34,493 bases of DNA from DRTC01 sp964521025 (GTDB lineage: Bacteria; Cloacimonadota; Cloacimonadia; Cloacimonadales; TCS61). The position numbers and the translations under genes are program-made. The stretch's first letter is position 1. Each line of letters opens with the position of its first letter. The DNA is taken from assembly GCA_964521025.1 (NCBI GenBank), contig CAZFPK010000038.1, positions 1-34,493 on the forward strand. Reading direction: 5' to 3'. The notes beneath the pieces were generated by a model. It was given only the letters and a program-made list of their open reading frames with translations, ran no database searches and was not told where the DNA came from. Below are positions 1 to 7,088 of this stretch, one piece after another.

Positions 1-389
1 AAACGCCCTGTTCATACCTGTTGCGGGAGAATCTGGTGTCAAAGACAGGAGAAATCGTTAAGAAATTAACCTACTCATCAAATATAGAATTCACGGAACT
101 ACTTGATCTGTGGTATAAGAGGTGGAAAGATTTCTTGGCAGAGAAATCATTTGATGAGGATTGTAAGAAATGGCATTACACTCATAAAAGATTGAGAAGT
201 GCATATCGTAGCCTGAAGACCAATCTTCCTTTCCTTTTCACCTATTTGGAATACCCAGATCTGGGTATTCCAAATACAACAAATTCATTAGAAGGAATAT
301 TTACTAATCTAAAGACAAAGTTAAGAAATCATTCTGGTACAAACAAATGGAGAAAAATGAAAATTACTGATGAAATCTTGGCAAAATAG
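1..389 (+). CDS. Mutator/IS256-like transposase, C-terminal part, cut by the window edge
   Basis: The frame is open from base 3 to the stop at 387-389, so the gene enters from the left edge; the first in-window start is only a TTG at 21. The protein tail contains 'KWHYTHKRLRSAYRSLKTNL' and then 'IPNTTNSLEGIFTNLKTKLR', a pattern typical of DDE transposases of the Mutator/IS256-like and IS1249-like groups. There the Glu of 'NSLEG' would be the third catalytic acid, and the first two Asp would lie outside the window. Its stop is 17 bases from the stop of the convergent IS1182-type transposase, which suggests one element jumped into the other. A perfect 34-bp palindrome lies inside the coding sequence (243-276). 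The exact IS family is not certain. Confidence 0.65.
   Translation, partial: TPCSYLLRENLVSKTGEIVKKLTYSSNIEFTELLDLWYKRWKDFLAEKSFDEDCKKWHYTHKRLRSAYRSLKTNLPFLFTYLEYPDLGIPNTTNSLEGIFTNLKTKLRNHSGTNKWRKMKITDEILAK
243..276. repeat. Perfect 34-bp palindrome inside a transposase gene
   Basis: Bases 243-259 are the exact reverse complement of 260-276 with no spacer, centred on an AGATCT hexamer. It encodes the residues just before the conserved TTN-x-LEG motif. It could form a hairpin in the mRNA or a cruciform in DNA. There is no T-run after it, so it is not a simple terminator. Confidence 0.9.
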
Positions 390-406
390 CAACCAATTTT
401 TGACTA

Positions 407-1852
407 TTAAGCCGTAAATTCGTACACAGTTGCTTCCACATTTGCCCGGATCTTTCGCTTATCGATTGGCAAATTGGAAAAACTATTATGTCTTTTCTTA
501 CGCTTCACTTCATTTTCATCAAAATAATAGACTCGACATTTTTTCTGTTCGACTGTTGGACAGTTTTCTCTAAGAGGACATTGCTTGCAGATTTCTTTAT
601 CAAAACAGGCTTTTAAACGCGTGTGAGTTGGTTCGGCTAGGACGGTCTGTTCATTCGGGCAACTAACTTCCAACTGCTCATTTTCCGTAATTTCAATATT
701 CATAGAAACTTCCGATTTGCGACCTTTCACAGCAGTCTGAACCGGAGTTACTTCCATCTCCGCCAAATCGTTGTCATTGTCTTCGCTGCCGTATCCGCCG
801 TCAAAATGAAGTTCTTCCAGATCAGGTAATTTTTTCCCGATCTTTTCCAGGCGATCATTGAGAATCTTGCTGTCATCCGTATTGTTGGAAGCAACTGTTA
901 CATCGGTTAGCAAATTCACTTCATTTTCAGGATTTGCTGTTTCGGTTACACTGCAAACCTGACCGTGAAAATTGACTCCTCTTTTCTTTCGATAGGTCGC
1001 ATCAGGATCATCCGGCGATTGCAGACTATCACTGCTTATTTCGGAATTATCCCGCATTTGAAACTGCTCATTCTCATCCAGTTTGAAATGCTCATTATAA
1101 ACACGAAGAAAAATTTTATATTCATTTGAAGAATGGTATTCCGACGGTAAATTGAGTTTCATCCAATAATACAAAGAAGTTATTTTGGAAAGTTCGTGAG
1201 GTAGGTCCGAACCTTTGAGATGGTAGATATAATGCTCGGAATCAGAATCTTTGTAGGATGAAAATTGCTCACTGAACTGCGCTTTGTCCGATTCCGATAA
1301 AATGCGATATACACGAAGAATCACTTCTATCAGAAGTTGCAGTCGTCCGTAGGAACGGATATTGGAATCGATCATAAAGGAATCGGTTCGGGCAATATCG
1401 GTCTTGAGTTTCAGTTTCTTGATCTGTTCGCTCGAAAGTTCGTCGAATACGCTCTCAAACAAGTTCACTTTCGTTTTTTCTTCATAATCTTTCAAACGAT
1501 TCTGAAAATTGAAAAGCGTTGCTTGGTTGAAAGGCATCCCGGAAAGTGAAAAAAGACCGAGAGATGCTCTCACAAGAAGATTATACTTGATTTCTTTGAA
1601 CATCTCTTCGTAAGTCCAATTTCGCTTCTCTTTCAGGATCAAAGCACTTACCATCGCATTGATAGGCGCATTGGGACGACCATTGTCTTCACAATATGAA
1701 GGTGCAAATAGATCTTCATCTATGTGTGAAAAGATGGTTTCATAGAAAAAATATTCTTCTGTCTTCTCGATCTCGTTCTGAAGTTCCAACATGGAAAAAG
1801 GATCAAGATCGAATAAATCCTTCTGGATATGTTTCTCATTTCTTCGATACAT
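407..1852 (-). CDS. IS1182-family transposase, C-terminally truncated
   Basis: This 481-aa protein has the layout of IS1182-type DDE transposases. An N-terminal DUF772-like helical region spans about residues 55-125. The first catalytic Asp is in 'RTDSFMIDSN' (D157), the second in 'HFDGGYGSED' (D351), and there is a Cys-rich knuckle 'CFDKEICKQCPLRENCP' (about 416-432). The third acid is in 'RANVEATVYEF' (E473). Family members normally continue for tens of residues after that Glu; here the frame stops eight residues later, against the end of the neighbouring transposase gene. The protein keeps the DDE triad but has lost its tail, so it is probably inactive. A purine-rich 'TTAGG' about 10 bases upstream could be a weak ribosome site. 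Confidence 0.85.
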   Translation of the reverse strand: MYRRNEKHIQKDLFDLDPFSMLELQNEIEKTEEYFFYETIFSHIDEDLFAPSYCEDNGRPNAPINAMVSALILKEKRNWTYEEMFKEIKYNLLVRASLGLFSLSGMPFNQATLFNFQNRLKDYEEKTKVNLFESVFDELSSEQIKKLKLKTDIARTDSFMIDSNIRSYGRLQLLIEVILRVYRILSESDKAQFSEQFSSYKDSDSEHYIYHLKGSDLPHELSKITSLYYWMKLNLPSEYHSSNEYKIFLRVYNEHFKLDENEQFQMRDNSEISSDSLQSPDDPDATYRKKRGVNFHGQVCSVTETANPENEVNLLTDVTVASNNTDDSKILNDRLEKIGKKLPDLEELHFDGGYGSEDNDNDLAEMEVTPVQTAVKGRKSEVSMNIEITENEQLEVSCPNEQTVLAEPTHTRLKACFDKEICKQCPLRENCPTVEQKKCRVYYFDENEVKRKKRHNSFSNLPIDKRKIRANVEATVYEFTA

Positions 1853-1870
1853 TTTTTTTACCTAAATTTT

Positions 1871-1906
1871 TTTATAATATCAATGCTAATTCGTTTATAA
1901 TATCAA
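1871..1906. repeat. Two direct copies of a 13-bp AT-rich motif upstream of the transposase
   Basis: The motif TTTATAATATCAA occurs at 1871-1883 and 1894-1906, a 23-bp period (about two helical turns), just upstream of the minus-strand transposase start at 1852. The placement fits a transposase-promoter or transposase-binding site near the IS end. This is inference from position and spacing only. Confidence 0.6.
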
Positions 1907-2069
1907 ATTAGTAAAGACCTTTTTATCTCTTTTATGAAATTTATTGCTTTTTATTTCAGGTTTTATTTTTTTGACCGTTGAATTTATTGTGGGGGTTTTT
2001 AGAGTGGACTCACTGTTAGTTAAATATTTTTTATTTTTTACTTTTAAAATCCAATTTCCGGAGGATACT

Positions 2070-4313
2070 ATGAAAATAGCAATTTTAATTTTGTCATTAG
2101 GGATTTCTTCGATCCTGATGACCCAGCAATTTGTTTTGGAAAAAATAGATGATATTTACACATCCGATAGTTATTGGCACATGGCAAAAGGTGAGCATAT
2201 TTATACAGCAGGCAACAGATCCTTACAAGTTCTGGATTGTGATCATTCCGGTAATCTGGTTTCTCTAGGGGAAATACCATTATGGGGAATGCTTGGTATG
2301 TCAACTATCGAAGTGATCGATAATTATGTTTATATGTATGGAACCGGTTATAGTAATGATGGACATTGGTATAGTAGATTATACAGGATAAATGTTGAAA
2401 ATGGAATTCCGGCTTTAGAAGATTCCATTCATTTTGAGAATAATGGAATTATCCAAATTTTAGGTGCAAATCGACATCTATTTTTTATAACTACTTTTCA
2501 AACATTGAAAATCTATGATAACGAAAATTTCCAGTTAGTTTTTGAATATGAAAATGTAAACGAACTTTTCTTCGATAACAGGATCTATAAAATAAATGAC
2601 CGGTATATTTATTCCTGGGATAATAATGAAGAGGGCTTGATGCACATTTTTGATATCAGCGATATCCAAAATATCCAACGGATTGGTGAAATAAACTTTA
2701 ATGAGGAATTCCCGCAACTATATATAGGAAATACCGTAACTTTAAATGAAAATACTATTGTCTTTTGTCATGAAAATGTTTTTTCCTTTTTTGATATTTC
2801 GAATATCACCGACTTGCAACTAATTTCAACAATAGTTAATTACCCGGACTATGCTCTAAATAATTTAGGAATCCTGAACGATGAACAGATCGTAATTCCA
2901 ACTTTAAGTGATAAAGCCAAATTATACGATATTTCTGATCTTGAAAATCCCGAACTTCTTTCCTTCTGTGAATATTCCAACATTTCGACATTGATAAATG
3001 CTGCGGCATGTTTATGTTTTAATGATAATTTTTATGTCATCGATTATCTGCAGGGATTAAATCAATGCAGGATCGAGGATGATCAGATCGAATATATCGG
3101 GAAATTTCCAAAATTCAGGACAAAAGGATTATTTAAAAGAGAGGGTAATTTATTAGCGATTCCTTCCATGTATATCGGAGGAATCCATTTCTATGATTTT
3201 TCCGATATTTATCATACCGAATATATCTGCACTCATTTTGAAGATTATATGATCTTAGAAAATGATTTTGAAAATGACCTGATGGCAATTACTTTATCGA
3301 TATTTCCCGAATACGAATCAAGTTTAGATATTTATGATATCTCTAATGTGGTAGAACCGGTTCTTATTAATAGAGTTGAAGATGCTTTGGCCTTGTTATG
3401 TTATTTAGAATATCCTTATCTATATACTGCAGAGTCATCTACAGGAAGAAGTGAAAGGCATTTCATAAAATATGATATATCTGATTCTTTTTCTCCGGAA
3501 GTGATCTATGATATCAATTTGGGATCCGATGTCTCAGGTATTTTCAAGTATGGTGATTATTTTTATTATGGAAATGGACCAATAATTAATATTTTAGGAA
3601 ATCTTGGAGATGAATATCCTGTACTTTTGGAACAAATCTATATTGAAAATTTACAATTCTTTTTTCTTCTAAATGAAACATATTTTCAAACATATAATGG
3701 AAATACTTGTGAAATTTATTCGCTTGAAAATCCCTTAGAACCGGAATTTATCCTTGAATTTCCTCTCGCCACTACAATGAACCATGTTGGGATCAATGAT
3801 AATCTGTTTCTACAGGGAAGTTATTCGACAAATGTATATGATATAGAAAATGGTTATGATATTTATAATCCAATATATTGTTTTGAAAGACCGTCTAATG
3901 ATGATTTGAGAATATTTTTTGGAGAAAATGGAGAAAAATATTTTTTAGCAAACAGTAGTTCATCTCTTACATTATTTCGTTATGAATATGATAACACTTC
4001 ATTAGCAGAAGAGGAAATCTCCAAAACGGAATTCCATCTTACCAATTATCCAAATCCTTTTCAATCTTCAACAACTATATCATTTTCAATCACCGCAGAG
4101 ATCACAGAGAATCCAGAGATAAGCATTTACAACATCAAAGGTCAAAAGATCAAAACCTTTAAAAATCTCCAAATCAACAAATCTCCATATCAGCAAATTG
4201 TCTGGGATGGAAAAGATGAAGCAGGAAACAATGTTGGTTCGGGAGTTTATTTTTATCAATTTCAAACCGGAAAATCATATTCTAAAACAAAAAAAATGAT
4301 TCTTCTCCGCTAA
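2070..4313 (+). CDS. Secreted beta-propeller-like protein with FlgD-like/T9SS-type C-terminal tail
   Basis: I chose the ATG at 2070 because 'CCGGAGGATACT' precedes it and it opens a signal peptide (MKIAILILSLGISSILM); the frame is open further upstream without such support. The 747-aa protein carries repeated 'YDIS..ENP' units (for example IFDISDIQNI, LYDISDLENP, IYDISNVVEP), the hallmark of LVIVD-type repeats that build a propeller. The last ~90 residues start with 'LTNYPNPFQSSTTISF' (N659) and end in 'WDGKDEAGNNVGSGVYFYQF', a FlgD-Ig-like domain used as a sorting or anchoring tail in Bacteroidota- and Cloacimonadota-type secreted proteins. A strong terminator follows at 4439. Role: probably a surface or secreted protein of unknown ligand. 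Secretion by a type IX-like route is inferred. Confidence 0.85.
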   Translation: MKIAILILSLGISSILMTQQFVLEKIDDIYTSDSYWHMAKGEHIYTAGNRSLQVLDCDHSGNLVSLGEIPLWGMLGMSTIEVIDNYVYMYGTGYSNDGHWYSRLYRINVENGIPALEDSIHFENNGIIQILGANRHLFFITTFQTLKIYDNENFQLVFEYENVNELFFDNRIYKINDRYIYSWDNNEEGLMHIFDISDIQNIQRIGEINFNEEFPQLYIGNTVTLNENTIVFCHENVFSFFDISNITDLQLISTIVNYPDYALNNLGILNDEQIVIPTLSDKAKLYDISDLENPELLSFCEYSNISTLINAAACLCFNDNFYVIDYLQGLNQCRIEDDQIEYIGKFPKFRTKGLFKREGNLLAIPSMYIGGIHFYDFSDIYHTEYICTHFEDYMILENDFENDLMAITLSIFPEYESSLDIYDISNVVEPVLINRVEDALALLCYLEYPYLYTAESSTGRSERHFIKYDISDSFSPEVIYDINLGSDVSGIFKYGDYFYYGNGPIINILGNLGDEYPVLLEQIYIENLQFFFLLNETYFQTYNGNTCEIYSLENPLEPEFILEFPLATTMNHVGINDNLFLQGSYSTNVYDIENGYDIYNPIYCFERPSNDDLRIFFGENGEKYFLANSSSSLTLFRYEYDNTSLAEEEISKTEFHLTNYPNPFQSSTTISFSITAEITENPEISIYNIKGQKIKTFKNLQINKSPYQQIVWDGKDEAGNNVGSGVYFYQFQTGKSYSKTKKMILLR

Positions 4314-4368
4314 AGCTATGAAGGATAAATTTTGATGAGAGAAAATGCGAGTTTGATCGAAGTAGCAC

Positions 4369-4406
4369 AAAACTTCACAATCCGGCAATTGCCGAATGGT
4401 AAGTTT
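4369..4406. repeat. Dispersed intergenic repeat with CGGCAATTGCCG core
   Basis: This 38-bp stretch contains 'AAAACTTCACA' followed by the 12-bp palindrome CGGCAATTGCCG and 'AA...TTT'. It closely matches a segment at 25559-25595 that has CGGCAGCTGCCG in the same place. It lies just downstream of the secreted-protein gene, within the 366-bp gap 4314-4680, which otherwise holds three hairpins and no convincing gene. Confidence 0.75.
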
Positions 4407-4408
4407 CT

Positions 4409-4433
4409 TATGTTTCTCTCCCCCTGAAACATA
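4409..4433 (+). other. Stem-loop just ahead of the terminator
   Basis: TATGTTTC (4409-4416) pairs perfectly with GAAACATA (4426-4433) around a C-rich loop. With the terminator six bases further on it makes two tandem hairpins at the end of the transcript. It may simply stabilise the 3' end, or be part of a short 3'UTR-derived RNA. Confidence 0.5.
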
Positions 4434-4438
4434 GATGA

Positions 4439-4478
4439 AAGAGTCTCCCGATAAGGATTATGGGAGACTCTTTTTTCT
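4439..4478 (+). terminator. Rho-independent terminator after the secreted-protein gene
   Basis: An 11-bp perfect stem, AAGAGTCTCCC (4439-4449) with GGGAGACTCTT (4462-4472), has a 12-base loop and runs into TTTTTTCTCTTTT. It lies 126 bases after the stop at 4313. Confidence 0.92.
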
Positions 4479-4591
4479 CTTTTGATAAAAAAGTTTTGGA
4501 AAACATTGCCAAAAAATAACCTCTTAAATTTATAGAAAAAATCAAGGTAAAAATTTTATGAAGAAAATAGTATAAATTCTCATTTTAGTTC

Positions 4592-4628
4592 TAAAAAAAC
4601 CGGACTTCCTCGCTTGCAGGGAGTTCGG
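4592..4628 (-). terminator. Strong hairpin with minus-strand T-run, no obvious minus-strand gene
   Basis: CCGGACTTCCT (4600-4610) pairs along its whole length (two G-U pairs) with AGGGAGTTCGG (4618-4628). On the minus strand the hairpin is followed by a run of T (the A-run at 4593-4599), the form of an intrinsic terminator. On the plus strand only AATTTTGG follows. No minus-strand gene feeds into it in this window, so it may block antisense transcription or act in the leader of the downstream phosphatase gene. Confidence 0.5.
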
Positions 4629-4680
4629 AATTTTGGAATTCTAAAACATTCTCCATAATAAACAAAAGCAGTTAATTGAT

Positions 4681-5460
4681 ATGAGTATTTTTATGAAAAA
4701 AACATTATTGATCATTGGATTATTTTCGGTTATTTTTTTAAATGCAGTCAGGCTCGAAGAAGAAAAATATTTAACCTCCGTTTTATGGCTGCAGACTTCT
4801 GCCGAATATCGAGCTTTGTGTTATCAAGCCTACAATCTTGCTGAGATGAGAATTTATGAGCACACCGAAAATGCTTCTCAAAAAGCAATCGTAGTCGATG
4901 TTGATGAAACGATTCTGGATAATTCCTTCTATCGTGCGGAAAAGATAAAGAATGAAGATTTCGATGAGTCATTTGGTTATTGGATAAAACAGGAAAAAGC
5001 AGAAGCCGTTCCCGGAGCATTGGAATTCCTGCAAAAAGCGGATAGTCTTGGATTTCAGATATTTTATATCACAAATAGAGATGAGAGATATCGGGAATTT
5101 ACTACCGATAATATGAAGAAACTCGGATTTCCGCAAATTCAAAAGGAACATCTTCTGCTGCGTCAAAATTATGTTTCCGACAAATCAATCAGAAGAAAAT
5201 TTATATTAAAAAAATACGAAATCATTTTGCTGATTGGAGACAATCTGCTGGATTTCGACCAGATTTTTTATGGAGACAATATCCAACACAGAAAAGATTT
5301 AGTAGATCAACACAAAACAGAATTCGGGAAAAAATTTATCATTCTTCCCAATCCTATTCATGGACGATGGAAGAAGATGTTTTATCATCGGAATGATAAA
5401 ATTACTGATGAGGAAAAGAGAAACAGGTTGCTCGATGCTTTGCAGGGGATAGAGAATTAA
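4681..5460 (+). CDS. Periplasmic HAD phosphatase, 5'-nucleotidase lipoprotein e(P4)-like
   Basis: This 259-aa protein has a signal peptide (MKKTLLIIGLFSVIFLNAV, if counted from the second Met) and the class B/C acid phosphatase layout. HAD motif I is 'VVDVDETILDNSFY' (D73 and D75), motif II is 'FYITNRDE', and the distal acidic motif is 'LLIGDNLLDF'. The middle 'SFGYWIKQEKAEAVPGALEF' is typical of the e(P4)/OmpP4 family, which dephosphorylates nucleotides such as NMN and other phosphomonoesters in the periplasm with Mg2+. Unlike the founding member it has no lipobox Cys after the signal segment, so it is probably soluble in the periplasm. The start is uncertain: neither ATG 4681 nor ATG 4693 has a strong SD. 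Confidence 0.88.
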   Translation: MSIFMKKTLLIIGLFSVIFLNAVRLEEEKYLTSVLWLQTSAEYRALCYQAYNLAEMRIYEHTENASQKAIVVDVDETILDNSFYRAEKIKNEDFDESFGYWIKQEKAEAVPGALEFLQKADSLGFQIFYITNRDERYREFTTDNMKKLGFPQIQKEHLLLRQNYVSDKSIRRKFILKKYEIILLIGDNLLDFDQIFYGDNIQHRKDLVDQHKTEFGKKFIILPNPIHGRWKKMFYHRNDKITDEEKRNRLLDALQGIEN

Positions 5461-5622
5461 TGATTACTCTTTTTGGAAGACAAATTATAGCTTAATATTT
5501 TCCAGTAAAACTACCCCATAACTTTTGGATTTTTTCAATTGCAATCAGTTTCTTCTTCGTGCCTTTGTGGTTACACTTCTACTTTTTCTTGACACAAATC
5601 TCCTTCTTTTTTGCTTCTCCAT

Positions 5623-6327
5623 ATGCAAAATAGAAAAAATAAAATAACAGCCATCATCACAACCGGAGGAAGCGGGAAGCGTTTCCAGTCCGGAACCAAA
5701 AAACAGTTCCTTGAAATTGCAGGTCGTCAATTGCTATTTTGGACGATCGATGAATTTTACTCTCATCCTGAAATAGATTCTCTTTTGATCACACTTCCGA
5801 AAGATAATTTTGAACTATCCAAAAATGAAATTAGAAAGGAATTTCCGAAAATAAATTTTATAATCGGTGGAAAAGAACGGCAGGATTCGGTTTATAACGC
5901 GCTCATGAAATGTCCTGAAAATACGAATTTTGTGCTTATCCATGACGGAGTCAGACCTTTTATTACTGAACAAGAAATTTCAGAATTGATTAGGAAAGTA
6001 AAAAAACATAAAGCAATAATCGTCGTCAGCAGGATGAAGAATACGATCAAAATGGTGGATCAAGAAAAGATCATCGAGACAATTCCCCGCGAGAATCTGG
6101 TGAATGCACTTACACCGCAGGTTTTTGATTTTCAATTGATCAAAAAATATCATCAGCAGGCAAAAGCAGAAAACCTCTGTTTTACAGATGATGCAGCAAT
6201 TTTGGAACATTTCGGGGAACCGGTTTTTTATCTGGAAGGAAGTTCCAAAAATTTTAAGATCACGGAACCTATTGATTTTGAAATCGCTAAAATAATTTTA
6301 GAGAATGATCTTTTGAAGAATAACTAA
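5623..6327 (+). CDS. ispD: 2-C-methyl-D-erythritol 4-phosphate cytidylyltransferase
   Basis: This cytoplasmic MEP-pathway enzyme joins CTP and MEP to give CDP-ME. The nucleotide-binding start is 'ITTGGSGKRFQSGTKKQF', with TTG where most IspD have AAG. It also has 'ILIHDGVRPF'-type (FVLIHDGVRPF), 'NALTPQVF', 'CFTDDAAILE' and the closing 'NFKITEPIDFEIA', all diagnostic of IspD. The length of 234 aa is normal. I start at ATG 5623; the frame extends four codons further to a TTG. SD support is weak (TCTCC-rich sequence, no GGAGG). ispF begins 35 bases downstream on the same strand, so the two are probably co-transcribed. Confidence 0.95.
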   Translation: MQNRKNKITAIITTGGSGKRFQSGTKKQFLEIAGRQLLFWTIDEFYSHPEIDSLLITLPKDNFELSKNEIRKEFPKINFIIGGKERQDSVYNALMKCPENTNFVLIHDGVRPFITEQEISELIRKVKKHKAIIVVSRMKNTIKMVDQEKIIETIPRENLVNALTPQVFDFQLIKKYHQQAKAENLCFTDDAAILEHFGEPVFYLEGSSKNFKITEPIDFEIAKIILENDLLKNN

Positions 6328-6362
6328 TTTTCCAATATTAACAATATCGATAAAGGAAAATC

Positions 6363-6833
6363 ATGAGAATAGGAATCGGTTATGATGTTCATAAATTAGT
6401 CGAAGGAAAAAAACTGATTTTAGGTGGTGTTCATATCCCTTTTGAAAAAGGGTTGATCGGTCACTCAGATGCTGATGTTCTCATTCATGCGGTTGTGGAT
6501 GCGATTCTGGGTGCATTAACCAAGGGAGATATCGGTCAACTTTTTCCGGATGATAATTCCCATTTCAAAGACATCGACAGCAGGATTTTACTACGGCATG
6601 TGATGAAAGTCATGTATGAAAACGGTTATAAGATCGGCAATATAGATGCTACTATCTGTGCTCAAAAACCTCGTTTACGCGAGTATATCCTGAAGATGAG
6701 GGAGAACATCGCAGAAGACCTCTTTACAAAAGTCGAGAATGTTTCCGTGAAAGCAACGACCGAAGAAGGTTTGGGAGTCAGCGGCGGTGGAGACGGGATT
6801 ACAGCGACAGCGATTGTCTTGCTCAAGCCGTAG
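6363..6833 (+). CDS. ispF: 2-C-methyl-D-erythritol 2,4-cyclodiphosphate synthase
   Basis: IspF converts CDP-ME 2-phosphate to MEcPP with release of CMP, acting as a trimer with Zn2+. The metal ligands are visible as D8 and H10 in 'GIGYDVHKL' and H42 in 'DVLIHAVVDA'. The conserved 'GHSDAD', 'GDIGQLFPD' and 'KATTEEGLGVSGGGDGI' are all present. Length is 156 aa, as expected. 'AAAGGAAAATC' before the ATG is a good ribosome site. It follows ispD in the usual order; the intermediate kinase IspE is not in the window. Confidence 0.97.
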   Translation: MRIGIGYDVHKLVEGKKLILGGVHIPFEKGLIGHSDADVLIHAVVDAILGALTKGDIGQLFPDDNSHFKDIDSRILLRHVMKVMYENGYKIGNIDATICAQKPRLREYILKMRENIAEDLFTKVENVSVKATTEEGLGVSGGGDGITATAIVLLKP

Positions 6834-6905
6834 AAATTTATTAACAGCGAACAATAACGAACAACAACTAACATAAGACAATAAACTGGACTTTTATGAG
6901 TTAGG

Positions 6906-7088
6906 ATGATGATTGAAATGAGAAATAATCGAAAAATTAAGCAAGATAAACGAATGATAGCAATTGCTAAAATAACTCATAAAAAATATCCCGATTTACC
7001 TCTAAAATTTATTATCGAGACATTGGAAGCTCAAGTAGAAATCAAAAAAAGTCTCGGAGAAGAATACGAATTTGGAATTATTACATGA
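6906..7088 (+). CDS. Small basic protein coupled to the U32 gene
   Basis: This 60-aa protein is rich in Lys, Arg and Ile ('RNNRKIKQDKRMIAIAKITHKKY'), with no membrane segment and no domain I recognise. Its stop overlaps the start of the next gene in ATGA (7085-7088), which argues that it is translated and coupled to the U32 gene. Three in-frame ATGs (6906, 6909, 6918) could each be the start; 'GTTAGG' lies close before the first. It could be a small RNA-binding partner of the U32 protein, but that is only a guess from the neighbour and the charge. Confidence 0.6.
   Translation: MMIEMRNNRKIKQDKRMIAIAKITHKKYPDLPLKFIIETLEAQVEIKKSLGEEYEFGIIT

Larger units (their letters stand above)
1..1910. mobile_element. 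Nested or abutting insertion-sequence remnants
   Basis: Two convergent transposase genes of different families fill this stretch and their stops lie 17 bases apart. The IS1182-type gene lacks its usual C-terminal segment exactly at the junction, so the left element probably inserted into it, or a deletion joined the two. Terminal inverted repeats and target duplications could not be identified, so the outer limits given are approximate. The left element continues beyond the window. Confidence 0.55.

Noticed and set aside
1337..1549. Small plus-strand frames within the IS1182-type transposase
   Set aside because: They are antisense shadows with no ribosome site or domain.
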